Source: Adineta vaga (lineage: Eukaryota; Rotifera). From it: a DNA stretch of 64,000 nucleotides. Shown piece after piece: positions 59,907-64,000 of the stretch (positions within the stretch are counted from its first letter, which is position 1; each line of letters begins with the position of its first letter). The stretch is taken from positions 4,712,001-4,776,000 of the forward strand of contig CP075493.1 of assembly GCA_021613535.1 (NCBI GenBank), in the 5' to 3' direction. The position numbers were made by a program, and so were the translations under genes. The notes under the pieces were generated by a model that did not search any database, was not told where the DNA came from, and was given only the letters and a program-made list of their open reading frames with translations.

Positions 59907-61878
59907 TTAGCTGGTCTTCTTTCGCTTTGACGGAGCTGTAATTGTTGAAGCTAAAATACGAACATCTTAGATAAATTAAGCAATTAGAAAGATGTTACCT
60001 GTGGTAGTTGCATCCGTTAAAGTTCGCTTTGCAGACGCTGCTAAATAAAAAAAATTCTAACTGATAAAAGAGCTGAAAAGATATTCACGCACGTAATCGA
60101 ATAAAATCTGATAAACACATTGTTTTCCAGCATGGGTTACTATCGCGTTCGATTACACAAAGAAGACGTGCCGATGGATTATGTTCGGCTAGATGCAATT
60201 GTTTCGTCGATTGTTCATCTAACGCATATAAGATCTCTTCTTGCTGTAATTTATTCCATAAAGTGACCATCGGTAGCTTTAATCTAAAGAAAATGATTTA
60301 AATAACCATGAAATATGTTTACAAATCATTTACATGTAATCGCCTTTCTTTGTTCGGACTAACTCCTGCCAATCAAATTTAATTGGGTTGATCGGTGATG
60401 TATCACGCTCAAAATCTTTGGGTAAAAATCTTTTGTCTCGGTGTTTGTACCAAATTCGTTTACCATTTTCGTATTTTTCGGAGACAACATATACGAGTAA
60501 ACAACTGTTCTCGATATTCCTCAATTCTTCAGGAATCTAAAGAAAACAGAAAATTATGCACCAGTATAACTAAAATGTATGCTACACTAAATGACTTGAT
60601 TTAAAAAATAAAGAGATAATACGTACATCAAGTTTTGGTTGTATTGAACGTTTAGCTTCTGAATCATTTTTGATGCCTTGTATACAAGTAATAGAACCAT
60701 TGGTTTTTGATTGTTCTTTTTGATTGAATTTATCAGATGAATATATATTTTTTTGTTCTGGTTTAACGTCATGCGTAAAATAGATACGGGCTGATATCCG
60801 ATTTGAATCTTCCAATAATTGAACTGATTGCTGATGAGAATTCGTATTTTGTAAATCATATGAAACGTCTCCCTCTAAAGATTCTGCATCTCCGGCTATA
60901 AAAAGAAAAGAAGTATAAGACTTACTGGGAAAATACGTTTTATAAGTATGGCATTTCTAGCTAGTTCTAGTGAATCACTAATAATTGAAAAATGGTATAG
61001 TACATGCTAAATCATACTCTAAATCATCTCTTATCTTGAGAATGGCGCGCTAACCTTGTTAGTGTTGTCTAAATCGGCTGCAGATGAACAAATATCTCTT
61101 ATAAAAGAAATACAAGTGAAATCTTACCCAAGTCTATATAGTTGTTACTACCATGTGATTCTGATGGTACTGCATTTTTTGAATCATCATTTCCGTTTGC
61201 GTCAATGAGTTCAGATGTACCTGTAACAAAGAAATATCATAGTGTTCTAAATTACTCTAAAAATGCTATAATTATACAACCTCGTTCACCGGATAATGCG
61301 AAAGACAACTCCTTTGTATGATGACTATTATTTGCCGTTGTGTTATTGTTTTTAGGTAAATCTAGACAATAACAATTTCTTTAACCATAGTTATCTACAA
61401 GGAAAAGTACTACCTTGTTCACAGTGAGTTTCCTTAATGTTCCATTTAATCTGTAAACAAGATCAATTGACTTTGTTTTACACCATGGGGTTTCTACAAA
61501 AACAAAAACTGTAATAAATATGTTTTATTATTACTATATAGACTTATTCCTACCATCTGATGTATTTTGTCCAATCATCTGATCTGAAGTGTCAACAACA
61601 TATATCTCTACGAAATTCATAAAACATAAAGAATCTTGATCATTAAGACGAAATGGATTGAAATCACTTTCTAATTGATTAATATTCAGTACGAGAAACT
61701 TTTTTAGCACAGGACTATAAAATTGCAATTGATAAAATTTTGGTAAAAAAGAACCATATAGATCTCGAATCTGTTCATGAATTTGATCGATGCTTGAGTT
61801 TGCATTGATTTGGTTCGCTTCATGTCTTTGCCCACCACAAATGATATTTACTGATATTAATTCATCATTTAAACCCAT
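59907..61878 (-). CDS. Unknown nuclear protein, tandem paralogue A
   Basis: Exons 61554-61878, 61281-61361, 61128-61220, 60627-60895, 60334-60536, 60093-60283, 59999-60040 and 59907-59950 give 415 residues with all phases consistent. Residues 1-95 look like a ubiquitin/PB1-like fold (SVNIICGGQRHEANQINANS ... LQFYSPVLKKFLVLNINQLE). An Asn/Ser-rich linker follows. A core of about 200 residues contains SARIYFTHDVKPEQKNIYSS, SCLLVYVVSEKYENGKRIWY and PSARLLCVIERD ... MCLSDFIR. The tail is basic (AKRTLTD, PSKRKKTS), fitting a nuclear signal. I cannot name the family. It shares exon structure and motifs with the gene at 62610-64000. Confidence 0.7.
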
Positions 61879-62609
61879 AAAGAATATGTATCTTGAATCA
61901 AATAAAATCGATGAATGAATAGATCCACGAAGTTCTATTTTGTGGTTTGTTATTTATAGGAGGGATCGTAGGAGAAATCCTAGGATAAGAAAGATATTCG
62001 AAAGGTGTCACTAGAAATTCGAATAATTTTTATTATCTCATGAGAAGAATTGTACCTATTTAAAAACACTTTTTAAAAATAAATCAAAATGTATTACTAT
62101 ACCTATCACCATCAAGGTTTTATTTCAATTGAGAAAATAGAAGAGAAGGTGTATAGGTTTGAACAAAAGACATGTAATCGAACTTCAACAATAATTCATA
62201 CAATTTTCTACTAAATAAATATGTAATTTTTGAATAAATTTAAAGAAAATGGTTGTCGTTTTATCAAAGGACAACATATTTGAACGGTAAATTACGTTAT
62301 ACCTGATTTTAAATACATATAGATGTACTCTTCCGCAGTAATCTGTTATTTTATACAATAATCTTTTATTCCATTTAATTCCGTGTTTACATTTATACAA
62401 CTAATTTATTCATGAAAAGGAACATCAGACAAGAAAACCGAATTTATCATATCTTCATTCCATCGGTGATAGTTTCTTTCATGTGTAAATTGAAAATGCA
62501 TGCACTTTTCCCTAATGATCATATCATGACTAATGTATGTATTACATTGAAATTGTTTTAATTTATAGGTTTATTTGACGAAGGATAGTCATGTTTACTC
62601 GAGGAAATC
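61879..62609. other. Spacer between tandem paralogues
   Basis: It holds the 5' flank of copy A and the 3' flank of copy B. A+T-rich, no gene recognised. Confidence 0.55.
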
Positions 62610-64000
62610 TTAATCATTCCGTCTTAGACGCTTCGATGTTGATGCTGTGTTTTGATCTAAAGAAAGATTCGTTCTTATAGAAGATTAATATTTCAAAAAT
62701 GTATACCTGTAGCGATTTTTGAATAAGGTCGTTTCGGAGGTTTAACTACGACGAAACAGTAAATGACAAGTCATTTAAAACAATTCATTCTTACGAGATC
62801 TGATAAAATCCGACAAACAGAATGTATCCCAGAGTATTTCCCTATTACGTTGTAGTACACATAATAATCGTGGTGAATGTGAAACATGTACTGATGGGTG
62901 CACATGACTAGTCTCATCGTCACTAAGTTCATGAACTTTTCTTGGATCTTTCAATGATTTATTCCATTTTGTGATCATTGCTAAATTTAATCTAAATATC
63001 ATTCAATAAAATGAAACTTATTGATACAATCATTTTGTTTTACGTACTCTAAATCCTCATTGGCCTTGAATTGATAGTTATTCAAGTGAATTTCAATTGG
63101 ATTGACTGTTTCAGTATCTGAAGTGTAATTTTCCGGTAAAAAGCTTTTATGACCATGTTTATACCATACTCGCATGGCATCTTTAACTTCTTCGTGTACA
63201 ACATATACAAGAAGTGTAGTATCATTTCGTTGATAGATTGAAGGAATCTAATAGAAAACCAATTTTTTGGTTGTATGAGACATAAATTATCAACTTACTC
63301 GAAGTCTAGGTAACACACGAGACATCTTTTTACTTTCATCTTTTACACCTTGTACACGAGAAATTTGTCCGTGCGGTTTAGTTGAATCAATATGAAACTG
63401 ATCGGTCCGATAAATATTTTTTTGCATTGGTTTTACGTCTAACGAGAAAAACAATCGACTTGATAGAATATTTCTAGTAGTTGATAACAATTCTATAATT
63501 ATACAAAAATAACATACAGTAAAGATGAGCGTATTAATTCACCTCAAAATGATTACCGTTATTTTTTTGAGATGACTCATTATTGAAATCTTGCACAATA
63601 TCATCATCTTTCGCGATGTTGCTTTCTGATAAATCTGCGTGAATAAATGATTGCAGTTCGTGTGAAAATGGCATATTCGAAATATTATGTAATGCTAAAT
63701 GGGCGCCGTTGCTTGACGAACTATCATCCATAGCATGAGATGTACGCTGATCGATCGAAATCTCTAGAACTGAAATGAAATATTGACATATCTGTTCTTG
63801 AATGCAAGAAAGATTCGTACCAGGCTGAGACTGAAGATCTGTATTTATTGTCAAATCTTTTGTGATAAACAAATGAATACTAGACGAGACACTTTCTAAA
63901 TCTCGAACACCTACTGACGATCTCATTTGAAATGGACTGATTCCTTGTTGTAGTTGATTATCAAGATCAACAAATGTCATTGTAATCGGATTATAATAGA
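62610..64000 (-). CDS. Unknown nuclear protein, tandem paralogue B (5' end outside window)
   Basis: Exons 63821-64000 (partial), 63557-63769, 63300-63492, 63048-63248, 62795-62991, 62707-62745 and 62610-62656 give 355 residues visible. The frame is open to the window edge. The edge segment YYNPITMTFVDLDNQL lines up with FYSPVLKKFLVLNINQL of copy A, so the true start lies beyond. The core matches copy A: SSRLFFSLDVKPMQKNIYRT, TTLLVYVVHEEVKDAMRVWY, HSPRLLCVLQRN and FCLSDFIRS. It ends in a basic tail, SKRLRRND. Identity to copy A looks low (about 30-40% by eye), so the duplication is old. Function is unknown; a nuclear regulatory role is inferred only from the basic tails. Confidence 0.7.

Noticed and set aside
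61414-61493. Possible extra exon in paralogue A (reads ETPWCKTKSIDL)
   Set aside because: Its 80 bases would break the frame to the next exon. Without it every phase in the gene agrees.
1-64000. CRISPR arrays, operons of bacterial type, integrated phage
   Set aside because: No spaced direct repeats of that form were seen, and all genes are spliced eukaryotic genes.

Overview
The window is nuclear DNA from a small animal, most likely a bdelloid rotifer. Genes are dense and lie on both strands. Nearly all are split by short GT-AG introns, mostly 50-70 bases, and A+T-rich spacers separate them. The proteins are clearly metazoan: a Zasp-like muscle protein, MOSMO, CEP131, SAXO, ECSIT, INTS6 and TMEM147. 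The rotifer guess rests on compact introns, a divergent single-exon receptor, a B-box/coiled-coil protein, a decayed F-box gene, and AG acceptor-like sites just before several start codons. It is an inference from style, not a marker match.

Layout. 1-2688 (+): 3' part of a Zasp/PDLIM-like protein without LIM domains. 2689-6339: large spacer with microsatellites. 6340-12701 (+): plasma-membrane calcium ATPase with three candidate alternative last exons. 13295-14372 (+): CWC25 splicing factor, interrupted by a frameshift. 15166-18653 (+): a Rab11-type GTPase, a small orphan gene and a CK1 kinase. 19277-21237 (+): SAXO axonemal protein. 21567-30049 (-): TMEM147, NDUFC2-like, INTS6, ORP2-type oxysterol-binding protein and MOSMO, some only 68-107 bases apart. 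30334-31429 (+): VPS28. 32243-36388: small secreted protein (-), tRNA-Thr(CGT) (+), LOTUS mini-protein (-), a four-TM cysteine-rich protein (-) and a histidine phosphatase (-). 37459-38581: a complete non-autonomous hAT-type transposon with a perfect 8-bp target duplication. 38711-43024 (+): bZIP factor, ECSIT and an orphan 7TM receptor. 43738-48479 (-): an sHSP-like protein with two alpha-crystallin-type regions, and RanBP3. 48721-52810 (+): CEP131. 53125-54083 (+): F-box pseudogene. 54442-55521 (-): B-box protein. 56307-58912 (+): AP-1 mu and an orphan. 59907-64000 (-): two tandem paralogues of an unrecognised nuclear protein, the second cut by the window edge.

Exon joins were checked by hand. 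Coding lengths of all intact multi-exon models add up to a multiple of three. CWC25 and INTS6 are the two exceptions, and each carries a localised frameshift in low-complexity or duplicated DNA.

Functional groups. There is membrane traffic (Rab11, VPS28, AP-1 mu, ORP), cilium and centriole biology (SAXO, CEP131, and MOSMO in Hedgehog signalling), RNA processing (CWC25, INTS6) and mitochondrial complex I (NDUFC2, ECSIT). Neighbours are not obviously one pathway. The most striking items are the PMCA 3' exon choice, the intact hAT insertion beside a bZIP gene and the tandem unknown family at the right edge.
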